Assembly (NCBI GenBank): GCA_965153455.1
Contig: OZ234502.1
Location: forward strand, 12,431,495 to 12,495,494
Reading direction: 5' to 3'
Length of the DNA: 64,000 nt
DNA from: Sphagnum compactum
Taxonomy: Eukaryota > Bryophyta > Sphagnopsida > Sphagnales
Below the pieces are notes generated by a model. The model was not told the origin of the DNA and searched no databases. It saw only the letters and a list, made by a program, of their open reading frames with translations. The translations under genes were made by a program, and so were the position numbers. Positions 1-18,274 of the stretch are shown one piece after another (the stretch's first letter is position 1; the number at the start of each line of letters is the position of its first letter).

Positions 1-59
1 CTTTCTTTGTTGTTAAACATTTTTCTGTAGTGTAGAGGTGATTCCTAAGCCAAACCCCA

Positions 60-1800
60 TGTAGCCTATAAGATGAGTTCAATACCCAACTTTGAAGTTA
101 TTGTGAAATCTTTCACCGCCAACCCTAATAGAAGTAGCAGACCATGCTTCATTAAACTTAACTCTATCCTCTTTTTCGATTATCCTTTGAGTTGTTCGCT
201 CAGCTTGGATGAATTGTGTACCTCCAACCCTTCTGGACTTTTTATCTTCCCTTTCTTTAGCTTTCTATTCCTTCAATTTATCTACAATTTCTTTGTCCAT
301 AGCCATTAGTCTGATGTTACCACATGTGAACTAATATAATCCATTAGTGGTTCGTTTCTTTGTCTTTTCCTGGTTGGTAATGCAAGTAGTGATTATAGGT
401 GAGCCAATCCTTTTCTTCATTATGATTTGAACCAATTAGGTATTCTAGTTCTAGAGTAACATCTTCCAAGTCCACCACTAATTGATCTCCTTTATGGTTG
501 TTTGTTGTTATGTTAGGACTATTTGGCATTTCGACATAGTAATGTGGAATGGGTGAAGGGGGCACTCATGAGTACTTGGAAGTTCTATTTGAAAGGTTTT
601 TCAATGTTTAGCAATTTTGTGATAGCTTCATCCTCATTGTTGCTAGACTCATCTATTGCATATGAATGGTATGAGTTCATGTTCTTCTTCTGTTGTTGTA
701 GTGTATACATCACTTGGACCAAATTTTCCAACCATGGTTGCAGAATTTAATGGTCAAATTCCAAAAACCCTAAACCTTGATTTTATATTATCTTTTTTCA
801 AGGATTGTTGCAAGGCCTTCATGTCCACCCATGCTGCTAGTGTAGTTTTGTTTGGTTCAAGATAAAAAATTTCGCCATGGTAGAGTTTATTTATTTTCTA
901 AAAGATGTTTTGAATGGTTTGAAGCAAGTGACATCCAATGGCTACAACACATATGAAGTATGAGTAAGGTGACCATGTTTAACCCAAACCTCTGTTGTTT
1001 GTTTTAATGTTTATATTGTAATTTGAAAACCATGCCCATTCAAAATCAAAAGATGTTGATTTTCTTGAAAAACCCCCCTTGGAATAGATCTAAAGAAAAA
1101 AAACTAGCCATTGCTTGAAAAGGTAAACGACAATCCAAGCCTTTTTCTACATTGCCATGCATATTCCTAGTCTACAATTTCGAATGTAGTATTTTGGCAT
1201 CCTTGAACTTTTGAAAATGTAAAATGTAAGCAATGTTGTCGTTGTAACATTAACAACACAATTCACTGAATTCCTATCTCATTTGAATTCCAAATGTGAT
1301 TTATTGCATATTTATGTAGTGTGTACAAGTTTTCCAAGTTGGAATAGAAGGTATGGCATGTTTTTTTAGTGAGTCCTTTTACCCTAAAAACCTTTAGTCC
1401 TTATGCAAGTCGAATATTGATATCTAAATGACAATTTTTAAATTAACACCATCAGTTTGCTTTTGGAACATCATTCCGAAATGGGGTAGATCTGGTTTGT
1501 ATGCTTTTAACAACCTTCAACTTTAGTTGTTGCAGGGTGATAGATAATCCAACAATTTGCATGTTCAAAACCCAAGTGACAATTGTTGCATCCTGATGTT
1601 CTATTATTACACCTTGGGGTCCCACTTTCTTGCTTCTAGTTCTACCATTGAAATGATTTGAAAGTGAAAGAAATGGAATGTTCCACTTTTCACAAAGAAG
1701 TGTGTCCAATCTCCATTGCATCCATAACATCTTTTAAATGTTGATCTGTCCATTTGGCTCGTTTAATTGCATTAGGTATTCTATTAGTTCTAGTTAGCCT
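60..1800 (-). pseudogene. Decayed pogo/CENP-B-like DDE transposase
   Basis: Reading the minus strand and stepping over stops and frameshifts gives an ordered transposase. First comes a CENP-B-like helix-turn-helix part near 1790-1600, with motifs like KWTDQHLKD, IPFLSLSNHFNGRT and GPQGV. A second part near 1590-1450 reads IVTWVLNMQ, GLSITLQQLK and STPFRNDVP. A stretch near 1300 reads HIWNSNEIGI, in place of the usual IWN-DETGI. Near 1050-900 there is LILNGHG and HTSYVL-stop-PLDVTCFKPFK, and near 800-740 SRFRVFGI-stop-PLNSAT. This order (HTH, DDE core, C-terminal FR-GIWPLN) is typical of pogo/Tigger-like elements of the Tc1/mariner superfamily. At least six in-frame stops and several frameshifts show it is dead. 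I did not find its terminal inverted repeats, and the element may run past position 1. Family assignment is from memory of the motifs. Confidence 0.75.
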
Positions 1801-3650
1801 TTGTATTTCTATTATGGGAGGATGACATTGCTACTATGTTGGTGTTTGAGTTGGTTGTGACTATGGAGTTTTTTGCATTGTTGGGGTGATTGTGGTGATA
1901 AGTTTTAGAGGTCGATTTTCTTGTTATACACAAATAATACTTGAAATGCCACTTTATTGCTTTCATGACACATTCAAATGTGTTGTAATGCAGTTTGTTA
2001 GTGGTGCACTCTTAACACATTGTGATAATCATTGCTAGGCCTAATTATGCATTGGTGCACTTATCTTAGCCCTACTCCTCCTGGTCCTAATCTCCAAATG
2101 CTTAGGGGGTGTCCATTTAGGTCTTACTAAAGGTATAAATATGTGCTTCCTGTACGAAGACCAATAAATCAAAAAATGTGTAAAATCTAGATAGTGTTTA
2201 AGTGCATAGGTTTCTAGCTCTTTGCTTGAAATAAAAAGTTCATAAAATTCAACAAAGTCGACCCAATCTAATGTGACGTCAATCGTGGATGTGCAGGTAG
2301 TCGAAATGTATTTCAATGTGCAACGTGAAGGAAGAGAAGGAAGTCTACAACTAGTACTACTACTAAAGCGGGATGGTTGGGTTTAAGAATGTTGATTGTT
2401 GAATCTAACAATAGTAAAGTTAGTTTGAGTACTTGATATTGTACTCTTGTACTAGCTTTGGTATACTATTTAAATCTTTTTTTTTTTTGCACTATTTCTA
2501 TTCCTTCAAGCTTTTCTACCTCCTCCTTAACTACAAATGCAATAGGAACTCTTTTACTTTTTCCATAATCTCAAATGTAGTTAGGATTTCTTTTTTCACA
2601 TCCCTTGAATTAAGGTGGACTTCTACTACCTTCTTGATCTGAGTTGCAACTAAATTGTTGCCTAATCCCTTATTGATCCCAGATTGTAATCTTTCTATAA
2701 AATGTTGAAACTTTTGCAACAAACTTTGACCTTGATGTGACATGCTTAGTCTAGAACTACAAAGTCTTACAATAGGATTGCAATGCAAAGCTATATGATA
2801 TCTGCCTTCACCTTGTTGGTTCATGACTTTTGGTGGGAAATTGCCATATATGAATTTTGGTGAGAAAGTCTTTTAATAGATTTACTTGGTTCTTGGTCCA
2901 ATGGTATCCAAAGTTGTCATCACTATTTTAATGGAATTGGTTTTTTGTGTGCGATCTATTTTAACATGTGCCAGTTTCTTTATTTGTATGTTATATGTCC
3001 TTTGTTCTCTGTTCACCCAAGAAGACATTCCCAAACACTTGGTTTTTTGTTTGATGCATGAAGTTTTAAATTAGCAACCATATCATTGTTTATTAGTATT
3101 ACCCTGGACCTCTATTACGGAACAAAAAATTGCACAAAAGTGAAAAAAAAGGTATGTGCTCCAAAATGCTCCTTGTTTTAAGTTGAGCATCTAAACCCTT
3201 ATTCCTAAACATTAATATCCAAAGGCATTTTTCATTTTATTAATTAAAAAAAACAAAAATTTTCGCTAAACATTCGGTCAGGGGTGTTCATTTGAACAAT
3301 AACCAACATAAGCAAAAACTAACATCAATGTTGTAACCCACTAAACAGATGTTCGCTCACCAGCATCTGATCAGTGATGGGGCATTCTATCTATTAAACT
3401 CGGTAGCCTATCAGCTCAGAAGATTAGAAGGATTTTATTCTGAAAAGACTTGACTTAAATGAAGAACATGACAGCGGTGAAGTCACAGGTACCTCCAAAA
3501 CTGGAGGTGAAACTCATGTGAGGACCAATTAAGGTGAGAAAACCACTTTGGTCCCCTCTTTTTTCAGATGTACTGTTTTCATCCTGACGTTTGGTTTCAT
3601 CCCCAGTTTTGTCACAAAGGAAATGGGCTACAAGGAAAAAAAACGGACTT
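1801..3650. other. AT-rich spacer, no gene recognised
   Basis: Minus-strand frames at 2041-2316 and 2531-2824 are open for 91 and 97 codons. They resemble no family I know and have no splice-site context. They may be the upstream part of the same transposon as 60-1800. The rest is AT-rich with stops in all frames. Confidence 0.5.
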
Positions 3651-3659
3651 TTCACAGGC

Positions 3660-4080
3660 AGTTGAAAAGACAGATGAAGGCCAATGAAGACGGTGTCCGG
3701 TGGCAGGTGCACGTTCTGGATTCCCGGTTATTCCCCCTTGTCTAGCCGGTACCAACTGAAGGGGCCCACCGGCGAGCACCGGTCAAAAGGCTATGTACCA
3801 CACACCTAGGCGTCGGAACAGGTCAAGCGGTTCACGTGACCGGCTTGGCTAGTCGCCGGTGGGCCATCCTGACGACCGGTCGCCCGGGCAAAGTGATTCC
3901 CTGGAAGAGGACAGCTGTAGGTGGTAGATGGCTGGCTGGTTCGCAACAGCTCTGGCCCGTGCCTAGGGAACCACCCGGTCCCCCCTGTTCCACGTTCGGT
4001 GGGACCCTTTTTTGGGGACCGTTCATGGTCGGTCACCCTGGGGGGGTTTTGACCGATTTGTTTACTCCCCTTGTTTAGGG
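3660..4080. other. GC-rich island in AT-rich spacer
   Basis: About 420 bp of clearly higher GC content, rich in CCGG-containing words such as GACCGGTC, CACCGGCGAGCACCGGTC and CCGGTCGCCCGG, between AT-rich flanks. Open frames exist on both strands (for example 3836-4078 plus and 3806-4114 minus). They overlap each other and look like by-products of the base composition. The island ends in a T-rich run at about 4090-4110. It could be a fragment of a transposon of different composition. Confidence 0.5.
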
Positions 4081-4134
4081 ACAGGGCTTCTTTTCTTTTC
4101 TTTTTCTTTTCCAATCGTGTGATTAGTAGCCACT

Positions 4135-4440
4135 TTGGCTATCACCACAAGAGGAAGTAGCCAAATTTGGCTATCACCACAAGAGGATGTAGCCAAATTT
4201 GGCTACAGAGAAAAGTACAAAAACTATGAGAATCCTCCTGTATTTGGCCAAATTTGGCTAATCCGGCCAGAGACAAAACTTTAAAAATCCTCGTATATTT
4301 GGAAAACCATAAGTTGTCTAAATATGGGGATCTCAGGATTTTTTTCGCCCTCAAAATCTGGTGACTTTGATGCAAATTTTTTTCACAAAAATCCCTTGTA
4401 CCATGTGGCACTGGATTTTGCTTTGAAAATTTGTCCCCGC
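4135..4440. repeat. GCCAAATTTGGC-containing dispersed repeat
   Basis: Two tandem copies of a roughly 39-bp unit (GGCTATCACCACAAGAGGA, then GTAGCCAAATTTGG) lead into a stretch with further AAATTTGGC words and 'aaatcctcgtatatttgg'. Related text recurs near 6580-6750, 7900-8060, 32235-32400 and, reversed, 43600-43790. The core word GCCAAATTTGGC is its own reverse complement. It is probably a non-coding transposon fragment. Confidence 0.55.
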
Positions 4441-5186
4441 CCCCAAAAAAAAAAACTGATTAGGTAGGGACTAGGCCCTGGGGGGTTTAAAAAACCACTT
4501 CCACCTCTTATCACATATCCTTTCCCCAAATTCCATTCTTCTTACCTATATAACTATATCCCTTTCTTTTCATAATTCTATTCTTCTTACCTATATAGCT
4601 AGTCTCAAGGGGATGATTACATACTGTTCTAATGGAGGGGTGTTCGTAGTATGGTTATTATTTTTTATGATGGGTCAATAGTGGAGGCCCATAACCAAAT
4701 TACCCCTAAAAAGTCATTTTGGATGCAACCTACAACTATTTAATATCAATCACAATATCATACCCGTCATTTTTGGTATTCTATACCATTTAACTTCCAA
4801 AATCATTTTTTCTCTCGTATCAATAGCTTTTAACCCTTAAGGTCCTAAGTCCTTTTTTACAATAATTTTACATCTATATGAAAGGAGGGTGTTAAATCAG
4901 CGATGGGTCCTTATTGCAGAAATTATTGTCCGCTTTTTTTCCCTGACTGCCCAATTCCCCGACCAGATGACTGGACACACCTTGATGCTGCCCAGACACA
5001 ATTTTTTGGGGATTTATTACACACCCAAAGTGTGCATGACATGACACAAAATTTATGTTTGGGCATCATCCGTCTTTTTCTCGAAATATGGATTGGGCCC
5101 AGGGCAGACAAGAAAAAAAGATGCAGGCAATACAGAATGCAACAAAGACCAATTGCTAATTTAACATTCTCCTATTTGAAACCATG
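4441..5186. other. Spacer, no gene recognised
   Basis: AT-rich sequence. The 129-codon plus frame starting at 4903 runs into the inverted-repeat element at 5187 and matches nothing I know, so I do not call it a gene. Confidence 0.5.
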
Positions 5187-5544
5187 GAGCATCTCCAACC
5201 GTGCTCAGTATGTGATCCTCCAGAGTAAATTGGATGAAGAAAATCCAACATATGCCGGTTTGGCTCAAGAAATTTGTTTTGGCTCCGCATAATATTGCCG
5301 TGGCTGGTAAAGTGCGCAGCACACTGTGCACCTGCAGAAAAGAGTGTAATAATATGATCTAAGTGAAGCTCAGTGTTTCTGATTGGCCTATCATAATGAT
5401 TGGTCCAGGTGGTTTGCTATTAGTAGTCCCCCACCTGCTTGTTGTTTCAGTTTTATGGGTGGGGTTGCAAAAGAGTACATAACTAAACTTGGGTGTGAGA
5501 TATTTTTTCGCAGGGTCACATACTGAGCACTGCTGGAGATGCTC
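5187..5544 (+). mobile_element. MITE-like element, copy A (358 bp)
   Basis: The left end reads GAGCATCTCCAACCGTGCTC followed by AGTATGTGA. The right end is its near-exact inverted complement (TCACATACTGAGCACTGC, then TGGAGATGCTC), giving terminal inverted repeats of about 29 bp with three mismatches. There is no transposase. Inside, 'gattggcc...aatgattggtccaggtgg' and 'gctattagtagtc' recur in the copies at 11716, 28101 and 28412. A flanking target-site duplication is not obvious. It is a non-autonomous DNA transposon; superfamily undetermined. Confidence 0.85.
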
Positions 5545-5549
5545 TTAGT

Positions 5550-5871
5550 TATAAATTTGGTCCAAGTGCTCATTCATGAACATGGGTTTGCAAATACGAA
5601 GGTTGCATTCAAAGTCTACACACTTAGAAATCTGCATGATAGCAACTTTCAAGCATTATAAATTTGGTCCAAGTGCTCATTCATGAACATGGGTTTGCAA
5701 ATACTAAGGTTGCATTCAAAGTCTACACACTTAGAAATCTGCATGATAGCAACTTTCAAGCATTATAAATTTGGTCCAAGTGCTCATTCATGAACATGGG
5801 TTTGCAAATACTAAGGTTGCATTCAAAGTCTACACACTTAGAAATCTGCATGATAGCAACTTTCAAGCAGT
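5550..5871 (+). repeat. Tandem repeat, 3 x 107 bp
   Basis: The unit begins TATAAATTTGGTCCAAGTGC and ends near GATAGCAACTTTCAAGCA. Copies start at 5550, 5657 and 5764, exactly 107 bp apart. Copies two and three are almost identical and copy one differs at a few bases (AAATACGAAGG against AAATACTAAGG). The array begins immediately after the MITE-like element at 5187-5544. Confidence 0.95.
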
Positions 5872-7275
5872 ACCCCTATAATTCATGCCTTCTCTTTGGT
5901 TCTTTCGGAAGCACAACAGCAGACCTGACCTGAGAGCACTGGTCCAAGTCAAGCTCATTGGGAGAGGGGAGGAGTTTCACCTGCACACCACTGGGTTTGA
6001 ACTGGAGACCTTTTTTTCCTTCTTTTGGGTGAGATCCCAGAGTCCCAGAGTCCCAGAATGGACTATACCAGTGAGCCTGTCACCCCTGGGGATGTAGTTC
6101 ATCCCTTTGAAGTAGTCAACCAGTTGGGTACAAGGGGTTGACCTTTGACCCATGCCAAAAAGATATGGGAACCAAAGTTTGACGATAGAAAGTCAACTTG
6201 GGGAGAGGGTGATTATGTGGTAAATAGTGATTCGGGGAAATTTTAGGGCAACCTGTTTGGGGGTTAAGTTAGAGTGGCCTTCTTAAATTTTCAAGGCCAG
6301 AACCAACAGCAACTAGAGCACCATGAAAATAATCAGGGGTCTCTAAGTCCCAACTTAACAATTCTGAGTTTAAAAATATAGAGGCCTCAAACAAGAAGGT
6401 AAGAAGGTGAAGAAGATACAAGTCTAGGTGCTGGGTTCACCCTGGCCTGCCCACACCAACCATGTAGGTTAGTTAGTAGGAAGGTAATGGTTAGGTGGCT
6501 AAGTGTTTCATGTCTACCGACCATCCCATCTGTCATGGTTAGTGTTTTTTCCTTAGGATTTTGTGATGTAGTCAAAATGGCAATCATCCAGAAAAACAAT
6601 TTAGCCAAATTTTGGCTACATACCAGCTATGAAATTATTTTTAAAAAAAAAGATCCTTCTATATTCTTGGCTACCTACTGGAACTTATCATAAAAATCTG
6701 GCATTTTGGAAATTTTTTATTCATCTAAATTTGGCAAATTTGGATAGGTTGAAATCATCCAAACTAGGGTGATACATTGAGCTCTACTAGGTAGGGACTC
6801 ACTACATGACAAAATTCACTTTAAAGGACAAGTTCCATGGAATGAAGGATTTTCATTGCATTGCCCTTTCTGCCTCTCCAAGAGCAGAATTGGAGGCAGT
6901 AATGAGCACTTGGTGAGAAATTGGAATATTTTTTGCATTATAAAATTTCTTCTATACCTCACCCTAAGGTCAGTTTCGTCATTAAATAATCCTCAAAATA
7001 ATGAAATCACGGAAAATTCAAATAATTTCAAATTAAAAAATGAATAATTAATTTTTTGAAAAAAAAATGTTCGTTTTGTTAATGTGGAAACTGACCCTAG
7101 GCTATGGTATATAGGCAGAAATGACAATTAAAATCCTAAATGTACCATCATCATCATCCATCAAATGGTCAAGTCCCCTGCCCATTACGTTAGCTAAGGC
7201 GTCATCCCAACCTGTTAGGGCTAACTAGGCAACGCACCCAACATAGTGGGCAAGGACAAGGCCATTCCATGACGG
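5872..7275. other. Repeat-rich spacer
   Basis: No gene recognised. The part 6575-6760 belongs to the dispersed family containing 'gccaaattttggcta', a poly-A run and 'cttctatattcttggctacc', which has a diverged match at 32232-32400. The rest is AT-rich with short frames only. Confidence 0.5.
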
Positions 7276-7414
7276 TAAGGTCTGGGGTGACAGATTCAAC
7301 AATGTACAAAATAAATAAATAAATAAATGTTGAACCGACACATTTGGGTCACTAGTACATGTGTATGATCATCGTGTGAAGATTACGGAATATAATCTGC
7401 CACCCCAGACCTTA
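7276..7414. repeat. 139-bp element with 21-bp inverted ends
   Basis: The left arm TAAGGTCTGGGGTGACAGATT (7276-7296, 21 bases) and the right arm at 7394-7414 are inverted complements with one mismatch. Between them lie an (AAAT)n run and about 95 bp of unrelated sequence. It may be a small MITE or a hairpin. Confidence 0.7.
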
Positions 7415-7499
7415 ATGTACGGCAAAGCACCCGCGTGAGGTGGTTATTAGAAACTGCACCAAACCCCCGGTGGGGAGCAGGGTGGTTCTTAGGGTTGAT

Positions 7500-8240
7500 A
7501 ATTGCGGTTCTCATAAATTAAAAAAACATGCAGGTTCGAATGCGTAAACAAGGTTCGCAAAATATCAAATACCCAGTTTCCATGTATAACCGCGGTTCTC
7601 CATTTTGTCGAAAAAGTCAAACTAACCATCAAGAAACCTGCCGGTTCTTTTGTGAAACCCGGCAGTCAGTGAGAGGTTTGAAGTAACCAGAACCAGTGGT
7701 TCTTTGATTCCGGTTTTTCAGTAACCAGAACCGGCGGATCTTTGTATTATGATTTTGATCAAATACTCGCAACCGGCGGTTCTTTGATTTTTATTTTTTG
7801 ATTTTGATTTTATTTATTTATTTTCCAGTTATCCGGAAATCAACAGTTCTTTGCAGTCATTTTTTTGCTGCAAAATTTTGCCAGTTTGCAAAAAGTATTT
7901 TGGAAAAAAGAATATTCTATAAAAATTCCCTGTTCTTGTGAAAGCAATTTGCCAAAATACCAAAAAAGCTCAAAAAACTTGCCAAAAATCACTACAATTG
8001 CCAACGATCTGAAAACAGCTACTTCAGATTTTTGACTTTCATATTTTTAATATCACCAAATTTGGCTAAATATACTTACATGGACGATTGCCACCTGAGC
8101 GACATCACAAAATTGAAAAGAAAAACACTGGTTCTTTTATTCTGAATTTTTTCCCAAATAGGTACCTGGAACCAGCAGGTTGGCTTCTGATTTGATCAAA
8201 TAAAAGGAACCGGCGGTTATTAACATTGACGAACCGCCTG
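7500..8240. repeat. Field of degenerate GAACCGGCGGTTC palindromes
   Basis: Roughly ten imperfect copies of the near-palindrome GAACCGGCGGTTC or half sites such as CGGTTCTTT are scattered over 740 bp. Good ones lie at about 7720, 7760 and 8205, usually followed by TTTGATTTT. Weaker echoes occur near 32560-32665 and 51990-52070. The region otherwise has no frames of note. Confidence 0.6.
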
Positions 8241-8299
8241 AACACTCAAAATTAAAAATAATTAAAAAATTAAAAAAAAACCAGCGCACTTTCTAAGTT

Positions 8300-9185
8300 T
8301 AGGGATTTGGTTTTTTTTTTTTGGGGCAGGTGGGGAGGGAGGTGTCAGTCAATCCTGATTATTCGGGCAGACGGGCAGACCGGAAACCGCCCGCCGCGAG
8401 CTTGGACCGGCCCGGGTGGTCGATCGGGGCGGACCCGGTCACATACCCGTGCCCGTGGAGCAGAGGGACGACGGACTGGAGAGAAGGAGGAGAAGGGGAA
8501 GGAAATGGCGATGGCGACAAAGTGCGCGCGAGCGATGATGGGAATGAAAGAACAAAGAGGAGAAGGAGGAGGAGGAAGAAGACAACGACTACGAAGACTG
8601 GGGCGCTTTTTCAGCTCCTCTTGAGATCGGAGGAAAGATTGGGTAGGATGTGGACAACGGGAATCTACAAAAAATGGGAGGAGAGGAAAGACGAGAGAAT
8701 GCTCCTCCTCCTCCTCTTCTTCTTCCTTTGGTTTTCCCCCTGTTTTGCGGATTGTGAAATTGATTGGAGACATGAAGATTACTACCGCTTCTTTTTTTTT
8801 TAGCGAGAAAATCTGGAACCCATCGCAGAGAATTTGTGTTACGGTTTTTGGCAAACTCTGAGCATTGCCGCTTCTTTGAAGAAGAAAGTTGGATTTGATG
8901 TGCGCGTTTTGGGACGTTCCGACTACTGTGATCACAGTAAGCTCCGCCTCAAGCATGTGATGCAACTCTCTTGCTTGGTTTGCCATTTAGGTTGCGATGG
9001 TTTTGTCTTGAGGTTGTTGTAGACTTCAGTTCAAGCCCCAGTCGGAATGAAGGAGGCTTTCCCTTTTGCCCTTGAGAGCAGAACCTCACAGAAGAACAAC
9101 CTTGAAGACTGTTTGTTTGTAGCTAGTAGGATTTGAGGAGAATGGGTCGGTGGGTTTTTGTTCTGGTGTGCAGGCAGTGCGACAG
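8300..9185 (+). promoter_or_regulatory. Probable 5' leader of the glutamate dehydrogenase gene
   Basis: A GC- and purine-rich tract (about 8340-8640, GAGAAGGAGGAG-like) is followed by normal-composition sequence. A good 3' splice site (TTTTGTTCTGGTGTGCAG) ends at 9173, 12 bases before the chosen start codon at 9186, so the leader probably contains an intron. In-frame upstream sequence meets a stop near 9117-9119. The long minus frame across 8345-8986 looks like a composition artefact of the purine-rich tract. Confidence 0.5.
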
Positions 9186-16150
<6,965 letters not shown>

Positions 16151-17073
16151 ATTCAGTGCAAAGTTTGTGTGGAACAATCTATCAGATGATTGCTCAATTG
16201 GAATCCCTGAATTCTTACATCCCAGAGAGAATGAAGCCATCCAAGCTCTTGGTAGATGGAGGCTGATTTTCTGGAGGGAAAAATCCAAGAGATCTACAAG
16301 CTTGGAAAACCACATGCTCATGATACTTGAAAACATGTGATAATCCAGACAGGGGCAAGGTATACAGATAATCCAGGGTAGACAAAAGGACACACTATCA
16401 CAAACATGTAGAATAGGGGAAATGGGGAAAAAAAAGCTACATCACAAGTCTGTGAAGGGTTTATTGTATCAACAGGTAGACAATTGGTAAATGTATTAAG
16501 AGAAATTTCCAGGTGACACAAATGGCAGGGTTTTTGGAACACTGTGTTAAAGAGTCATAACATGGATGCTGAGCATCTTACAAGTTTAAAGACATTTTTT
16601 GTGACAAAGTTGCCAACAGAAAATACATGACAACCAACATCAGGAGGTGATATGACTGCCAAAACATATATACATCTCAGCAAATTTGCTTTGCACAAAC
16701 GACATCTCTTTCTTATAAGAATGGAATGGAAAGAGCAGCCATTTTTCTGATGGTTGCATTGCACTATATCTCCATCAATGTGGAATGCAATGTAATTATA
16801 GACTCTGCTGCTAACAGGTGCAGAACCACAAATGCTGGAACACGGATCCATCGTTGAGTTGTGACAGGAACAAGCATCAGAGGGCAGCCGGGGTGCAAAG
16901 CTAGGTGCCATGGCAGAGTCCAGACATTCCAGTTTCCTGCCACTGCAATAGGTTGATGGGCCATCATCATTCAGATTTTTGTCCCTTTTCTCACACCATA
17001 ACCATGCTGCATATACAAGCTTCTCATGTACAGTAACAGCAAACTGTCATGCAGACCGCAAGCTTTGTCTCAC
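16151..17073. other. Spacer between GDH and the 60-aa gene; probable 3' UTRs
   Basis: No further exon of either neighbour was found. Minus frames at 16555-16911 and 16764-16970 are open but show no splice pattern or family resemblance. They probably lie in 3' untranslated sequence of the converging transcripts. Confidence 0.4.
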
Positions 17074-17564
17074 CTAGTCCCCTAAATGCAATGGCTCTAG
17101 ATACAATGGCACTTTCTCCTCCTGGCTAGCTAACTCCAGCTGCTCTTCAATGTCTGCTAGGGTTATCACATAGTCAAGGGGCTTGAAGTAAGGCTCCAGG
17201 GCAGGATCAACAAGTTCTGACACAGAATTGCTGCATTCATAAGTAAAACACCCACTTCATCAGACTAGACTCAAACCACACATACTTTCCAACAACGGCA
17301 GCAGACTAAGGCATTGGAGCATTACTGAAATGAATGCTCAGGTGGAACAACAAGCTTTGAAAACATCTCCAGATGAATTTTGTGTTCCTGGATCAGTAGT
17401 TCTTATCTTGCTTACACCTGCATTTTTTTGTAGCATCTTCCATCATTCTTCCACAGCTCATTTTCTTAGTGCAACATGCCATCACTGCGGTATGGAGAGA
17501 AAAAAGCACCTGGAAGATGGAGGAGGCTCTGTTATCACTGAGCTGCCTTAACAATGCTGTTCAT
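17074..17564 (-). CDS. Possible 60-aa protein, two exons
   Basis: The terminal exon at 17230-17074 (minus) is preceded by a clean acceptor (TTATGAATGCAG) and reads SELVDPALEPYFKPLDYVI, then TLADIEEQLELA and VPLYLEPLHLGD, stop. The balanced acidic and hydrophobic pattern looks coding rather than random. A short first exon 17564-17539 (ATG, then NSIVKAA) ends at a GTGATA donor whose phase fits and would complete a 60-residue protein. The terminal exon could instead be the 3' end of a longer gene whose 5' exons I missed. I recognise no family. It converges on the glutamate dehydrogenase gene and is divergent from the JmjC gene, with about 1.3 kb between the two start codons. Confidence 0.42.
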
Positions 17565-18238
17565 GTAAGGAAGGAGGACTAGTCTTGCCCTCCATGGCAC
17601 TGACTAGTTATGCACTTGACTGTCTCCTTTGCATCCTCCATCAGTTGGTCTTAGGCTTCTCATCTTCACCCCGAAGAAACCCTAGCTCACAGATCAAAGA
17701 CTGTCTCTAGACTCTACCTCCTACATCCTGACGGACATCCTTACCCGTCCATCTCTTGCCTCGGTAGATGGCACAGCACCAACTTCGCCATCATGGAACC
17801 TTGTTGTAAACGAAACTCTACTGATCGAAGAAGAAGAAGAAGTAGCAGCTCCAGAACAAACAAACCCACGACCTGTTTGCTCTCGTTAAGCTCCCCACCC
17901 CCCGCCCCCATCTTTCTGACCTGTCTCTTCTCCACTTTTTCAACCCACTTGTGCTCCTGGTCCTACTGATCCTCCTGCAGCTCCTGGTACCGCCTGCCCC
18001 TCACGTCCACTAGTGTTACCCATCCTACGACCCTCAAAACCTCTTCCTTTCCAGGCTTGTCCTACGCAAGGGGTATTGCTGCAGTCATGGGGGGAACCCT
18101 AAACCACCACCAAGCTTACCAAAGCTTAAGGCAAGGACAAAGTACTACCGTCCCTCATCTCCAATTTGTTTTTCTACTCCTCCCTACTGCCGCCTGCAAC
18201 AAAATCACGTACTTACCCTCCTCCATCAGCTTCTATTC

Positions 18239-18274
<36 letters not shown>

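Noticed and set aside
5550-5871. CRISPR-like array
   Set aside because: The 107-bp units are directly adjacent with no spacers, in a plant nuclear context.
7528-7545. GGTTCGAATGC resembling a tRNA T-loop
   Set aside because: No acceptor stem, D-arm or anticodon arm can be drawn around it. It belongs to the GAACC/GGTTC repeat field.
8345-8986. 213-codon open frame on the minus strand
   Set aside because: It overlaps the purine-rich leader of the GDH gene, is dominated by runs of Glu, Pro and Ser from repeats, and lacks any domain. It is best explained by base composition.
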